DNA of 64,000 nucleotides from RGIG3009 sp045578425 (GTDB lineage: Bacteria > Bacillota > Clostridia > Oscillospirales > Acutalibacteraceae): assembly GCA_045578425.1 (NCBI GenBank), contig JAZNKF010000013.1, forward strand, positions 1-64,000, written 5' to 3'. This document shows positions 50,652 through 59,481 of the stretch, piece by piece; within the stretch, counting starts at the first letter, position 1, and the number at the start of each line of letters is the position of its first letter. The position numbers were made by a program, and so were the translations under genes. Under the pieces are notes generated by a model that saw only the letters and a list, made by a program, of their open reading frames with translations, was not told the DNA's origin and made no database searches.

Positions 50652-51722
50652 TTATAAATAAATCAATTCTTTGGGAGAAGCGGTTAAATTGCGGCAGCCA
50701 TCCGCCGTAATCCACGCCATATCCTCAATTCTGACACCGAATTGATTTTCGATATAAATGCCGGGTTCCACCGTAACAACGTTACCTACCGTCAGCACCT
50801 TTTGTGCTGCACGAGGTGACAAGGTAGGCTGCTCGTGTATTTGAACGCCGACACCGTGGCCGGTAGCATGTCCAAAGTATTGCCCGTAACCGGCAGCGGT
50901 AATCACATTGCGTGCCGCAGCATCGGCGTCACGGCACAAAATACCGTCGCGCAATGCTGCCAGTGCAGCCTGTTGTGCTTTAAGTACCGTGTAATAAACT
51001 TTTTGCTGTTCTTCACTAACGGCACCCAGTGCAACCGTACGCGTCATATCGGAGCAATAACCATCCACTACCGCACCGAAATCCATGGTGATAAAGTCAC
51101 CTTTTTGTACTGCTTTGTCTGTGGGAATACCGTGCGGTAACGAAGTGTTTTTCCCCGACACAACGATAAAATCAAATGCCGTTCGTTCGGCGCCTTGCTT
51201 GCGCACGTAGAATTCCAGTTCCAAAGCAATCTCGCGTTCGGTCATGCCCTCTTGAATATACGAAAGAACGTGAGAAAAGCCTTGCTCACACAACGATTGC
51301 GCTTGTAAAATACTTTTCACTTCGTGTTCGCTTTTAACCGCGCGTTGCTCGCAAAGCCACATATCCAGTGTGTCGGTAACATCCCATTCCACCATAGGTA
51401 ACTGCTTTTGAAAACGTGACACCTGCGATGCGGTAGTATACTCTGCTTCCAGATAGATTTGTTCAAGCGCATGATAGGTTATCAATTCTTTAAGCGAATC
51501 GGTAAGCGAAGTGATTTGACGGCAATCCACCCCCGAAAGTGTGGTTTTTGCAGTTTCGATATACCGAAAATCGGTTAAAAAATAAACTTGTTCCTTGGTT
51601 AAAAACAACCAACTATCCCCCGACGGGAAACCTACCAAATACCGCAAATGATGTGGTGCCGCAATCAAAGCGGCGCTATGTTCGGATAATCGCCCACACA
51701 GGCGACGGCATTGTTCGTTCAT
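50652..51722 (-). CDS. M24 family Xaa-Pro aminopeptidase-like protein
   Basis: A 356-residue enzyme with an N-terminal creatinase-like domain (about 1-130). The pita-bread catalytic domain has metal ligands in DFGAVVDGYCSDMTRTVA (two Asp), GHATGHGVGVQIHE (His), VEPGIYI (Glu) and VRIEDMAW (Glu). It removes an N-terminal residue next to proline from peptides. I chose ATG at 51722, 9 nt from AAAGG; an ATG three codons earlier overlaps the previous stop as ATGA and is a possible alternative. Confidence 0.92.
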   Translation of the reverse strand: MNEQCRRLCGRLSEHSAALIAAPHHLRYLVGFPSGDSWLFLTKEQVYFLTDFRYIETAKTTLSGVDCRQITSLTDSLKELITYHALEQIYLEAEYTTASQVSRFQKQLPMVEWDVTDTLDMWLCEQRAVKSEHEVKSILQAQSLCEQGFSHVLSYIQEGMTEREIALELEFYVRKQGAERTAFDFIVVSGKNTSLPHGIPTDKAVQKGDFITMDFGAVVDGYCSDMTRTVALGAVSEEQQKVYYTVLKAQQAALAALRDGILCRDADAAARNVITAAGYGQYFGHATGHGVGVQIHEQPTLSPRAAQKVLTVGNVVTVEPGIYIENQFGVRIEDMAWITADGCRNLTASPKELIYL

Positions 51723-51727
51723 AGTTT

Positions 51728-52573
51728 TCATCCTTTGTATAATGCTGACAAGGTACACGCATCTTCCGCTTGTGTGCCGTCCGATTCGCAAATAAACGTG
51801 GGCGACAAGTTCCTTTCGCGTATGAGTTGCATCAGCGGTGTCGGCTCGGGGCCAAACACGGTATCTGCGAACGTCAAATGACGTTTTTCGCCGCCTTTGG
51901 TATACTCAATTTTTGAAAAATGAGCATGAAAATGCGAACTGCGTTCTTCGCCCAACTCGTTATGCAAGCGGTCTAACAAAGCTGCAAACGCCTCGTAAGA
52001 GTTAAGCCCACCGAGCGTACGGCTGTTAAGATGACCAAAATCAATACACGGCAAAAAACGTTCATCAATGTGGCAAAACGTGAGCACTTCATCCAAATCG
52101 CCGAGTTGATTGATTTTGCCCATGGTTTCGGGGCAAATACGCACTTCTGACAAGCCTTCGGCATCCAATGCTTCCTGTGCACGGCGTAACGTGTGCGAGG
52201 CAAGCGCGGTAGCCTCTGTACGCGACAAACCGCCCAATCCGCCCGGATGCACTACAATACGCGTACCACCCATTTGCGTGACGGCGCGCGCGCTTTCCAA
52301 AATATAACGAATGGAGTTATCCCGCTTTACCTCCTCGGCAGAAGCAAGCGAAATAAAATATGGTGCGTGCAGCGAAACAGCAATATTATAGCGTGCGGCG
52401 GCGGCACCAAGAGAAGAAGCAGACTCTGTCGACACTCTAACCCCGCGACCGCACTGGTATTCATACGCGGTTAGTCCCAAAGTATGCAACCATTCCGGCG
52501 CTTGCAAAGTGCTTTTGTAGCCGGCATCGTAAAACGAATTGCTGTTACCCGCAGGTCCAAAACGTGCACTCAT
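51728..52573 (-). CDS. Endonuclease IV / xylose-isomerase-like TIM barrel protein
   Basis: A 281-residue TIM barrel. Metal-binding blocks follow the Nfo pattern: VSLHAPYF, RIVVHPGGLGG, CPETMGK, CIDFGHLN, FHAHFSKIEY and ICESDG. It may be an AP endonuclease acting on abasic DNA, though the ligand motifs differ somewhat from Nfo (PETMG instead of ENTAG), so a sugar-phosphate isomerase is possible. The start at 52573 overlaps the yqeG stop (ATGA) and has AAGGAAGG ahead; the 114 extra upstream codons of the open frame are shadows of yqeG. Confidence 0.8.
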   Translation of the reverse strand: MSARFGPAGNSNSFYDAGYKSTLQAPEWLHTLGLTAYEYQCGRGVRVSTESASSLGAAAARYNIAVSLHAPYFISLASAEEVKRDNSIRYILESARAVTQMGGTRIVVHPGGLGGLSRTEATALASHTLRRAQEALDAEGLSEVRICPETMGKINQLGDLDEVLTFCHIDERFLPCIDFGHLNSRTLGGLNSYEAFAALLDRLHNELGEERSSHFHAHFSKIEYTKGGEKRHLTFADTVFGPEPTPLMQLIRERNLSPTFICESDGTQAEDACTLSALYKG

Positions 52574-53070
52574 CTGTGATGTTCCTTCCTTTTTGCATAA
52601 AGTTTGCGTTCCCATTTGCGGCGCAACGCCAAAAACGGTTTGCCCGTTTCGGGGGCAATCGGTTGCAACTGAATACAAGTGATTCCACACAGATTGGCTC
52701 CCAAAATATCGGTGAACACTTGGTCGCCGATGGCGGCACATTCTTTTTTGGGCAACCGCAAACGACGAATCCCGCGTAAAAAGCCAAACGGCAACGGCTT
52801 GCACGAAAGAGAAGTATGCCGCAATCCTATTTTTTCGGCAAACGGTGCCACGCGCCATTCCCACGAATTGGAAACTACCGTCAAAGCGATGCCCGCCTGC
52901 TTCATGGTTTCTAACCATTGCTTTACTTCCTTAGACAGCTCTTGACTGCCGTGCGTGGTAAGGGTGTTATCGACATCTAACAAAAGGCCGCGAACACCCC
53001 ATTGCTGCAAATCTTGCAACGTGATATCGGTGATACGATTTTTATAGAAAGTAGGATAGAATAATGGCAT
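52570..53070 (-). CDS. YqeG-family HAD phosphatase
   Basis: A 166-residue HAD IIIA protein with motif I LLLDVDNTLTTHG, motif II VVSNSWE and motif III/IV IGDQVFTDILGAN. The start MPLFYPTFYKNRI is typical of YqeG. Its physiological substrate is unknown. The gene begins right after the rpsU terminator, with an AAGGAAGG ribosome binding site, and is coupled to the Nfo-like gene. Confidence 0.92.
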   Translation of the reverse strand: MPLFYPTFYKNRITDITLQDLQQWGVRGLLLDVDNTLTTHGSQELSKEVKQWLETMKQAGIALTVVSNSWEWRVAPFAEKIGLRHTSLSCKPLPFGFLRGIRRLRLPKKECAAIGDQVFTDILGANLCGITCIQLQPIAPETGKPFLALRRKWERKLYAKRKEHHR

Positions 53071-53094
53071 GGTATAACCTTCCTTGGTAAAGAA

Positions 53095-53119
53095 AAAACG
53101 GGCAAAAATTGCCCGTTTT
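53095..53119 (-). terminator. Terminator after rpsU, directly upstream of yqeG
   Basis: An 11-bp stem (53095-53105 with 53109-53119) and 3-nt loop are followed by T residues on the minus strand. It lies 9 nt past the rpsU stop and about 25 nt before the yqeG start. Confidence 0.88.
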
Positions 53120-53127
53120 CTTTTGAA

Positions 53128-53304
53128 TCATTTGAACTTTCTTTTACGAGCAGCCTCGGACTTTTTCTTGCGTCTCACGGAAGGCTTTTCGTAATGCTCT
53201 CTTTTCCGTACCTCGGCAAGGACACCGGAACGTGCGCAGGATTTTTTCCAACGACGCAGGGCACTGTCCAAGGATTCATTCTCTTTTACTTTGACCTCTG
53301 ACAT
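53128..53304 (-). CDS. rpsU: 30S ribosomal protein S21
   Basis: A 58-residue basic protein: MSEVKVKENESLDSALRRWK, SGVLAEVRKREHYEKPS and a Lys/Arg-rich tail. S21 assists start-site selection on mRNA. It is preceded by GGAGGGAGGG and has a clear promoter at 53368-53396, so it does not depend on leuS. Confidence 0.97.
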   Translation of the reverse strand: MSEVKVKENESLDSALRRWKKSCARSGVLAEVRKREHYEKPSVRRKKKSEAARKRKFK

Positions 53305-53367
53305 TCTTATTCCCTCCCTCCGCTGATTAGCAGGGGTTATTTATCCATATCTAAACGATACCAATTA

Positions 53368-53396
53368 ATTATACAACATAAAAACATTCTCGTCAA
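53368..53396 (-). promoter_or_regulatory. Promoter of rpsU
   Basis: TTGACG (53391-53396), 17 bp and TATAAT (53368-53373) lie on the minus strand between leuS and rpsU. A leader of about 60 nt with GGAGGGAGGG follows. Confidence 0.88.
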
Positions 53397-53415
53397 GAGT
53401 TTTTTATGAAAATTG

Positions 53416-55827
53416 TTACTTAACTACCAAGTTGACCAGTTTTTGCGGAATATACAATTCTTTGACAATTTGCTTACCTGAAAGTTCGGGGGCAACACGC
53501 TCATGCTGTTTGGCAACCGCCAACACGTCGGCAGCGGCATCTTCCACGCCGACCACGATGCGTGCACGAATCTTACCGTTGACTTGCACCGCAATTTCGA
53601 CACTGCTTTCCACGCATTTTGCAGGGTCAAACGTCGGCCACGGATGATAGGCAAGTTCTTCGCTGTTGCCAATGTACTCCCACAATTCTTCCGTAAGATG
53701 AGGGGCAAAGGGGTTAAGCAATTGCAACAACACGGCATATTCACCGCGAGTGACACCTTGGTTGGCAAAATCATTCATGAGAGCCATCATGGCGGCAATA
53801 GCGGTATTGAATTTTAGGTTTTCAATATCCTCGCTCACCTTACGAATGGTTTTGTGAATGGAGAGTTCCATTGAGGGGCGAATTTCGTCGCTGTCTTGTA
53901 TGCTGTCGGCCATCATCCACACGCGTTCCAAGAAACGTCCTGCACCGCGAATGCTCGCGCTCGACCACGGTGCCGCTTTTTCAAAGTCACCGATGAACAT
54001 TTCGTACACACGCAAGGTATCGGCACCAAATTCGTTGACGATATCATCGGGGTTGACCACGTTGCCGCGGGATTTGGACATCTTTTCGCCGTTTTCGCCC
54101 AAAATCATACCATGGCTGGTACGTTTGGCGTACGGCTCGGCCGTGGGTACCACACCGATATCGTACAAGAATTTGTGCCAGAAACGGCTATATAACAAGT
54201 GCAACGTGGTGTGCTCCATACCGCCGTTATACCAGTTGACAGGTGTCCAGTACGAAAGCGCTTCCTTGGAAGCGAGTGCTTTGTCGTTGTGCGGGTCACA
54301 ATACCGCAGGAAATACCACGAAGAACCCGCCCATTGCGGCATGGTATCGGTTTCGCGTTTGGCGGGTGCGCCGCACTTGGGACACGTAGTGTTCACCCAT
54401 TCGTCAATAGCTGCCAAGGGGGATTCGCCGTTGTCGGTCGGCTCATAACTATCCACTTTGGGCAAACGAATCGGTAACTGCTCTTCCGGTACGGCAACTT
54501 GACCGCAGTGCGGGCAGTGAACAATCGGAATCGGTTCGCCCCAATAGCGTTGGCGAGAGAATACCCAGTCACGCAGTTTGTAGTTGACTTTGGTTTTACC
54601 GATACCGTTTTTCTCCAAATGTTCGATAACGGCTGTTTTGGCTTCTTCCACCGTTTTGCCGTTTAGGAAACCGGAATTAACAAGAATACCGGTAGCACAA
54701 TCGGTGAAAGCCTCTTTTTCGACGTCGCCGCCTTTAACAACTTCCACGATGGGTAAACCAAATTTTTTAGCAAATTCCCAGTCACGCGTATCGTGCGCAG
54801 GAACCGCCATAATCGCACCGGTACCGTACGAAACCAACACATAGTCGGAAATGAAAATCGGAATATTTTCACCCGTCAACGGATTGACAGCGGTGACACC
54901 ATCCAAGCACACACCGCTTTTGTCTTTGGCGACTTCGGTGCGTTCAAAATCGGATTTTCTTGCAGCGGCTTCTTGATAAGCGCGCACCGCATCCACATTT
55001 TTGAGCAATCCGTTTTGTGCCCATTTTTCAATCAATTCATGCTCAGGCGAAACCACCATGTATGTAGCGCCAAACAAGGTATCGGGACGGGTGGTGTAAA
55101 CCACAATCGGTTCGCCCGCAGTGGTTTGGAAGGTTACCTCCGCACCGGTGGAACGGCCAATCCAGTTAATTTGTTGCGCGCGAACACGTTCGGGATAGTC
55201 CACCAAAGACAAATCGTCGATAAGGCGTTGGGCATACGCCGTGATTTTGAGCATCCATTGGCTTTTTACTTTGCGCACCACTTCGCCGCCGCAACGTTCG
55301 CACACGCCGCCGACAACTTCTTCATTCGCGAGAACACATTTGCATGAAGTGCACCAGTTGACCGCCATTTCTTTTTTGTATGCCAAGCCGTTTTTGAACA
55401 ATTGCAAGAAAATCCATTGCGTCCATTTGTAGTAAGCAGGGTCGGTGGTGTTGATTTCCCGCGTCCAGTCAAACGAAAGACCCAAACCTTGCAACTGCGA
55501 TTTGAAACGCGCTACATTGTTTTCGGTTACGATTTCGGGATGAATGTGGTTTTTGATGGCATAGTTTTCGGTCGGCAGGCCAAAAGCATCCCAACCCATC
55601 GGGTACAACACGTTATAGCCTTGCATGCGACGTTTACGCGAAACGACGTCCAAAGCGGTGTACGAACGAGGGTGTCCCACGTGCAAGCCTTGACCGGAAG
55701 GGTACGGGAATTCCACCAACGCAAAATACGCCGGTTTTTCGGTACTGTCTGATGCGGCAAACGTGTTTTCGGTTTCCCATTTGGTTTGCCATTTTTTCTC
55801 GATTTCTGCGTGGTTATACTGTTTCAT
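53416..55827 (-). CDS. leuS: Leucyl-tRNA synthetase
   Basis: An 803-residue class I synthetase. The HIGH-type motif is GQGLHVGHPRSYT, KMSKS is intact (EKMSKSRGNVVNPDD), and zinc-type CxxC pairs occur (CTSCKC, CERCGG, CPHCGQ, CPKCGAP). The CP1 editing domain spans about 220-410. It charges tRNA-Leu. It is the last gene of the smc-ftsY operon, 2 bp after rsfS. No T-box leader was seen ahead of it, because it is read from the long operon. Confidence 0.97.
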   Translation of the reverse strand: MKQYNHAEIEKKWQTKWETENTFAASDSTEKPAYFALVEFPYPSGQGLHVGHPRSYTALDVVSRKRRMQGYNVLYPMGWDAFGLPTENYAIKNHIHPEIVTENNVARFKSQLQGLGLSFDWTREINTTDPAYYKWTQWIFLQLFKNGLAYKKEMAVNWCTSCKCVLANEEVVGGVCERCGGEVVRKVKSQWMLKITAYAQRLIDDLSLVDYPERVRAQQINWIGRSTGAEVTFQTTAGEPIVVYTTRPDTLFGATYMVVSPEHELIEKWAQNGLLKNVDAVRAYQEAAARKSDFERTEVAKDKSGVCLDGVTAVNPLTGENIPIFISDYVLVSYGTGAIMAVPAHDTRDWEFAKKFGLPIVEVVKGGDVEKEAFTDCATGILVNSGFLNGKTVEEAKTAVIEHLEKNGIGKTKVNYKLRDWVFSRQRYWGEPIPIVHCPHCGQVAVPEEQLPIRLPKVDSYEPTDNGESPLAAIDEWVNTTCPKCGAPAKRETDTMPQWAGSSWYFLRYCDPHNDKALASKEALSYWTPVNWYNGGMEHTTLHLLYSRFWHKFLYDIGVVPTAEPYAKRTSHGMILGENGEKMSKSRGNVVNPDDIVNEFGADTLRVYEMFIGDFEKAAPWSSASIRGAGRFLERVWMMADSIQDSDEIRPSMELSIHKTIRKVSEDIENLKFNTAIAAMMALMNDFANQGVTRGEYAVLLQLLNPFAPHLTEELWEYIGNSEELAYHPWPTFDPAKCVESSVEIAVQVNGKIRARIVVGVEDAAADVLAVAKQHERVAPELSGKQIVKELYIPQKLVNLVVK

Positions 55828-55829
55828 GC

Positions 55830-56207
55830 TTATTCATCCTCCAAAAAGCTTGCCGTAGATACCGTCTGGGCATCCTGCCACAAGCGTTCCAAATCATAAA
55901 AACGACGGGTGTCTTCCGAAAACACGTGAATGACAACCGTGCCGTAATCCAAAACGGTCCACAACGACGATTGATATCCTTCGGTACGTGACGGTTTAAA
56001 ATCGCGTTTGGATAAATCGGTGTCCAAGTAATCCACCAAAGCGCGGACATGCGTGGTGCTGTTACCGGTGGCCAGAATAAAATAATCGGCAAGCGAGGTA
56101 ATGTCACTGACTTTCAGCACATGAATATCTTCTGCTTTGTGCTCGTCCAAAGACTGCACAGCCGCTTTGACCAAGGTGAGTATTTGTTCATTGTTTGGTT
56201 GTGTCAT
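55830..56207 (-). CDS. rsfS: Ribosomal silencing factor RsfS
   Basis: A 125-residue protein: EDIHVLKVSDITSLADYFILATG, STTHVRALVDYLDT and GTVVIHVFSEDTRRFYDLERLW, all RsfS hallmarks. It binds L14 and blocks subunit joining in starvation. It is tightly packed between the LCP gene and leuS. Confidence 0.94.
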   Translation of the reverse strand: MTQPNNEQILTLVKAAVQSLDEHKAEDIHVLKVSDITSLADYFILATGNSTTHVRALVDYLDTDLSKRDFKPSRTEGYQSSLWTVLDYGTVVIHVFSEDTRRFYDLERLWQDAQTVSTASFLEDE

Positions 56208-56215
56208 AGGGTAGA

Positions 56216-57391
56216 TTATTCCTCCGCTCCCTTAGTGATAACGTTTTGCTCGACAGCCATTTCCGACAACTTTTGCAAGTGAACGTTGGATTGGCCGCCA
56301 GTTGCCAGCTCGGTAATTTGCACATCGGCATCGGTAATGGCTTCGTCATACGGGTTAAAATATGTGTTCAGCGTGGTGAGCAGTTGCGCACGGTGTACAC
56401 TGTAATACGAATCGGAGTTAAACGAAGTTACTTCTCCCGGCAACAGTTGCGCTGTCATGTTGTCGAGCGTTACTTTGCGCCAACTTTGCACGATGGACAA
56501 CATATCATCTTTGGAAGTGCGCGTACGAATCGGGGTGGAACCACTCATTAACGGCAACAACGAATCTTCGGTGAGTTGTTCGTCGGTTTGCGCGCACAAG
56601 CGTTGGAACAATGCCAAGAAAACACGACGTTGCTTGACAATGCGCGAAATGTCACCTTGTACGCCTTTGTCGCGTTTGGTGATATAGGCCAATGCGGCGG
56701 TGCCGTCCAACGTGCGAACACCTTTTCCGTAAGTGGTTTCACCCAAAGTTATAGCAGCATCCAATTGAATGTCTACGCCGCCGAGCAAGTCAACAAACTT
56801 GATAAACGTATCTTGCGGGAACATGAAGTAACCGTCCACCGGCAAGGAATATTGTTCGTTAAAAATAGCAATGACGTTATACGATGCCGAGCCCGCTTTT
56901 TGCGTGACGGTATGACCGGCTTTTTTGTGTTCTTCGATTTCGGCTTTGTAAATGCGTTTGCCTTCAAACTCACACCAATCCAGCGGTGCGGGTTTTCCCC
57001 AAACTTGACCCGCTTTTTTGGTTACCCACAATTCGTTATCGCCCAGGTAAGTATCTTGCGGTACTTCCAACACGTTAATGGTTTTCTTTTTCTTGTCGTG
57101 GCACAAAAGCATTAAACTTTCGGTGGGTGACGTTTCTTCTTCACCAAGCAATCCTACCACATAGTAAGCGACCTTATTTTGTAAGGCGGTAGGCGTAGTG
57201 TCGTACGCATTCACCGTCGATTCGGTATTATCTTTTTTGCCGGAGGTTTGTGTTAACGCACGGGCTGTGACAAAAACAAATACCAACAGCAACACGCAAA
57301 AAACAATTAAGGAAATTATCAACACGCGACGCCCTTGGTCAGCCTTTTTGCGAGCAGGTTGTTTTTTCTTGCTACGAGTATCCTTTGCCAT
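56216..57391 (-). CDS. LytR-CpsA-Psr (LCP) family protein, divergent active site
   Basis: A 391-residue protein with a Lys/Arg-rich cytoplasmic start, one membrane helix (about 22-45) and an LCP domain (about 75-300). Recognisable blocks are SPTESLMLLCHDKKKKTINVL, VPQDTYLGD (usually PRDTY), LLGGVDIQLD and LDGTAALAYITKRD with GDISRIVKQRRVF. LCP enzymes attach anionic polymers to peptidoglycan or act as transferases. The key Arg of PRD is Gln here, so activity is in doubt. It lies in the order nadD/yqeK-LCP-rsfS seen in many Clostridia. Confidence 0.83.
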   Translation of the reverse strand: MAKDTRSKKKQPARKKADQGRRVLIISLIVFCVLLLVFVFVTARALTQTSGKKDNTESTVNAYDTTPTALQNKVAYYVVGLLGEEETSPTESLMLLCHDKKKKTINVLEVPQDTYLGDNELWVTKKAGQVWGKPAPLDWCEFEGKRIYKAEIEEHKKAGHTVTQKAGSASYNVIAIFNEQYSLPVDGYFMFPQDTFIKFVDLLGGVDIQLDAAITLGETTYGKGVRTLDGTAALAYITKRDKGVQGDISRIVKQRRVFLALFQRLCAQTDEQLTEDSLLPLMSGSTPIRTRTSKDDMLSIVQSWRKVTLDNMTAQLLPGEVTSFNSDSYYSVHRAQLLTTLNTYFNPYDEAITDADVQITELATGGQSNVHLQKLSEMAVEQNVITKGAEE

Positions 57392-57392
57392 G

Positions 57393-58571
57393 TTAATCCT
57401 CCTTAAATTCTTGATAACAGGCGAGTGTATCGGGATGTACGGGCCGATTTTGCTCGTTTAAATCCCGAATGGTATATTCCAGCGCATACCGCATGGCGGC
57501 GCGCCAATCTTGCTCGGTAAGGGTGCGCATGATTTCCACATCGGGATAGTCACGGTCCGCCGAAGTGAAATCCGCCAAATACAGCACGATTTCCGGCATG
57601 GTCATGCCGGCGCGACCCGTGGTATGATAACGCACCGGACCCAAAATTTCTGCATCCGTAATTCCCAAAATGTGTTCCAAAAACACGGCACCGGAACGGG
57701 CGTGCCACAACTTGGGAGCACCCTGTTCCACAGCGTCTAACAGTATACCAAATTCTTTTAAAATTTGCAACTGGGAATCTGCATCCGTATCTTTTAAAAT
57801 ATCGTGCAACAGCCCCGCCGTGTACGCTTTTTGTGGGTCGGTACCGTATTTTTTTGCCAAGTGTTTAGCTTGTTTTGCCACTTCCAAGGAATGATGAAAC
57901 CGTTTTGGTGTTAATCGTCCACGCAAAATGTCCACATACTGTTCCTCTTCGTTGCAATAAGTTTTATGGGTAGTATACAACTGTTTTTTTACAATATACT
58001 CTTCCACCAAGGGCGGTACCCAATCGGTAATTTTTTCTCCCAAAGCCGCTTTTTGGCGAATTTCCGTAGAGGAAATTTCTATAAGCGGAATAGCTTCCAC
58101 CACACAGCGTGCGCCTTGTTGTTCCAAAGTTTTGGCATACTCTCGTAGTTTTTCGGCAGTTGCCTCATCACGCGGTGCGGCACACAACGTTGCCAGACGA
58201 ATAATGTCCGCAAACCGATGCCACGTACTTAACGTTAAAAACATATCGGCGCCTGTCAGTAAAAACAACTCAGCATCAGGATATTGTTTTTGCATGGCTT
58301 CCAAAGTGAATATAGTAAAACTTGCACCGCGGCGGTTGATTTCAAAATCCGATACGGTAAGTTCGGGGTATGGCTCGCACGCCAAACGACACATTGCCAA
58401 ACGGTCAACCGCGGGGGCCAAGTCCGTTTTGAGTTTATGCGGCGGAACAAAGGTGGGCATAAGCACCACACGGTCCAAGGAAAGTCGCGCGGCAAATTCC
58501 CGTGCTAACTGAATGTGACCGTTATGAATCGGGTCGAACGTTCCGCCAAATAAAGCAATGCGCTGTGCCAT
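57393..58571 (-). CDS. nadD: Fused nicotinate-nucleotide adenylyltransferase (NadD) and YqeK HD phosphohydrolase
   Basis: A 392-residue two-domain protein. Residues 1-200: NadD, with IALFGGTFDPIHNGHIQLA (HxGH) and the ISSTEIRQKAALG motif; it makes nicotinic acid adenine dinucleotide. Residues about 205-392: YqeK-type HD domain with FHHSLEVAKQA and AGLLHDILKD (HD pair), a family of Ap4A hydrolases. In most Firmicutes the two are separate adjacent genes; here I see one uninterrupted frame across the join near residue 200. The start at 58571 follows AAAGG; an ATG three codons earlier is less good. Confidence 0.92.
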   Translation of the reverse strand: MAQRIALFGGTFDPIHNGHIQLAREFAARLSLDRVVLMPTFVPPHKLKTDLAPAVDRLAMCRLACEPYPELTVSDFEINRRGASFTIFTLEAMQKQYPDAELFLLTGADMFLTLSTWHRFADIIRLATLCAAPRDEATAEKLREYAKTLEQQGARCVVEAIPLIEISSTEIRQKAALGEKITDWVPPLVEEYIVKKQLYTTHKTYCNEEEQYVDILRGRLTPKRFHHSLEVAKQAKHLAKKYGTDPQKAYTAGLLHDILKDTDADSQLQILKEFGILLDAVEQGAPKLWHARSGAVFLEHILGITDAEILGPVRYHTTGRAGMTMPEIVLYLADFTSADRDYPDVEIMRTLTEQDWRAAMRYALEYTIRDLNEQNRPVHPDTLACYQEFKED

Positions 58572-58576
58572 AGAAT

Positions 58577-58873
58577 TCACCTTTCTCGCGGTAAAATAAT
58601 TTTGGGTTCCTCGGGATGACGGCGGTAAAGTACAAATACCCTGCCGATAACTTGTACCACTTCGGCATTAACCGAGGCGGCAATGGTTTCTGCCACCTCA
58701 CGCACCGTTTGGGGTGCTGTGGGTAACACACGTCCTTGAATCAATTCCCGTGCCGTGAGCGCATCGTCGGCTTGTTTGCAAACCGTGGCGGAAATACCGC
58801 CTTTACCGACGTGCAAAATATCTTCTAAATGATTGGCTAAACCGCGCAAATAAGCACGTTGTTTACTGGTCAT
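58577..58873 (-). CDS. yhbY: YhbY-family RNA-binding (CRS1-YhbY) protein
   Basis: A 98-residue protein with LRGLANHLEDILHVGKGGIS, the GxxG-like VGKGGI loop of the CRM domain, and a C-terminal VVQVIGRVFVLYRRHPEEPKI. It binds pre-50S particles. It sits between rdgB and nadD with 1-5 bp gaps. Confidence 0.95.
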   Translation of the reverse strand: MTSKQRAYLRGLANHLEDILHVGKGGISATVCKQADDALTARELIQGRVLPTAPQTVREVAETIAASVNAEVVQVIGRVFVLYRRHPEEPKIILPRER

Positions 58874-58874
58874 A

Positions 58875-59474
58875 TTATTCTCCTCCCAGTCGCTTTTCTA
58901 ACAACACTCGAAAACGTCGCAACGCTTCGCCGCGATGGCTAATGGCATCTTTTTCAGCCGGTGTGAGTTCGGCCGTTGTTTTTTCTCCTACCAAAAACAA
59001 CGGGTCATACCCAAAACCGTTTGTCCCGCGTTCTTCGTATCCAATGCGACCGTGAACTGTCCCCTCGGCGGTGATGGGGTCGCTCCCGTCCGGAAAAACG
59101 CAGCATACGGCGCATACAAATTGTGCGGTGCGTTTTTCAAACGGAACGTCTTTTAACGCTGCCAACAATTTGTCGTTACATTCTTTGTCCGTGCCGTTAG
59201 GACCGGCATACCGCGCCGAGTAAATACCGGGTGCACCGTCCAGCGCGTCCACCGTCAAGCCGGAATCATCCGCAATGGCAGGGAGCCCCGTTACGGCGCA
59301 GGCGGATGCCGCTTTGAGATACGCATTTTCGGCAAACGTGGTACCGGTTTCTTCCACTTCCGGCAAAGAGATTCCCAAATCTTTATCGGTTACCGCCTCA
59401 ATGCCGAGCGGTTCCAAGATGCGGGAAAGTTCGGCTAATTTATGAGCATTATGTGTCGCAATAATGTATCGCAT
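58875..59474 (-). CDS. rdgB: XTP/dITP diphosphatase (RdgB/HAM1 family)
   Basis: A 199-residue enzyme: IIATHNAHKLAEL (start motif), DDSGLTVDALDGAPGIYSARYAG (metal site) and NGFGYDPLFLV, then EKDAISHRGEALRRF. It cleans non-canonical purine nucleotides from the pool. The ATG at 59474 lies 7 bp after the ftsY stop; the longer reading overlaps ftsY. Confidence 0.95.
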   Translation of the reverse strand: MRYIIATHNAHKLAELSRILEPLGIEAVTDKDLGISLPEVEETGTTFAENAYLKAASACAVTGLPAIADDSGLTVDALDGAPGIYSARYAGPNGTDKECNDKLLAALKDVPFEKRTAQFVCAVCCVFPDGSDPITAEGTVHGRIGYEERGTNGFGYDPLFLVGEKTTAELTPAEKDAISHRGEALRRFRVLLEKRLGGE

Positions 59475-59481
59475 CGTATTC

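Noticed and set aside
52574..52918. 115-codon extension of the Nfo-like TIM barrel gene
   Set aside because: It is an out-of-frame shadow of the yqeG gene, and a good SD precedes the ATG at 52573.
53305..53415. T-box or other riboswitch near leuS
   Set aside because: leuS is internal to an operon, 2 bp after rsfS, and the spacer beyond it holds only the rpsU promoter and SD.
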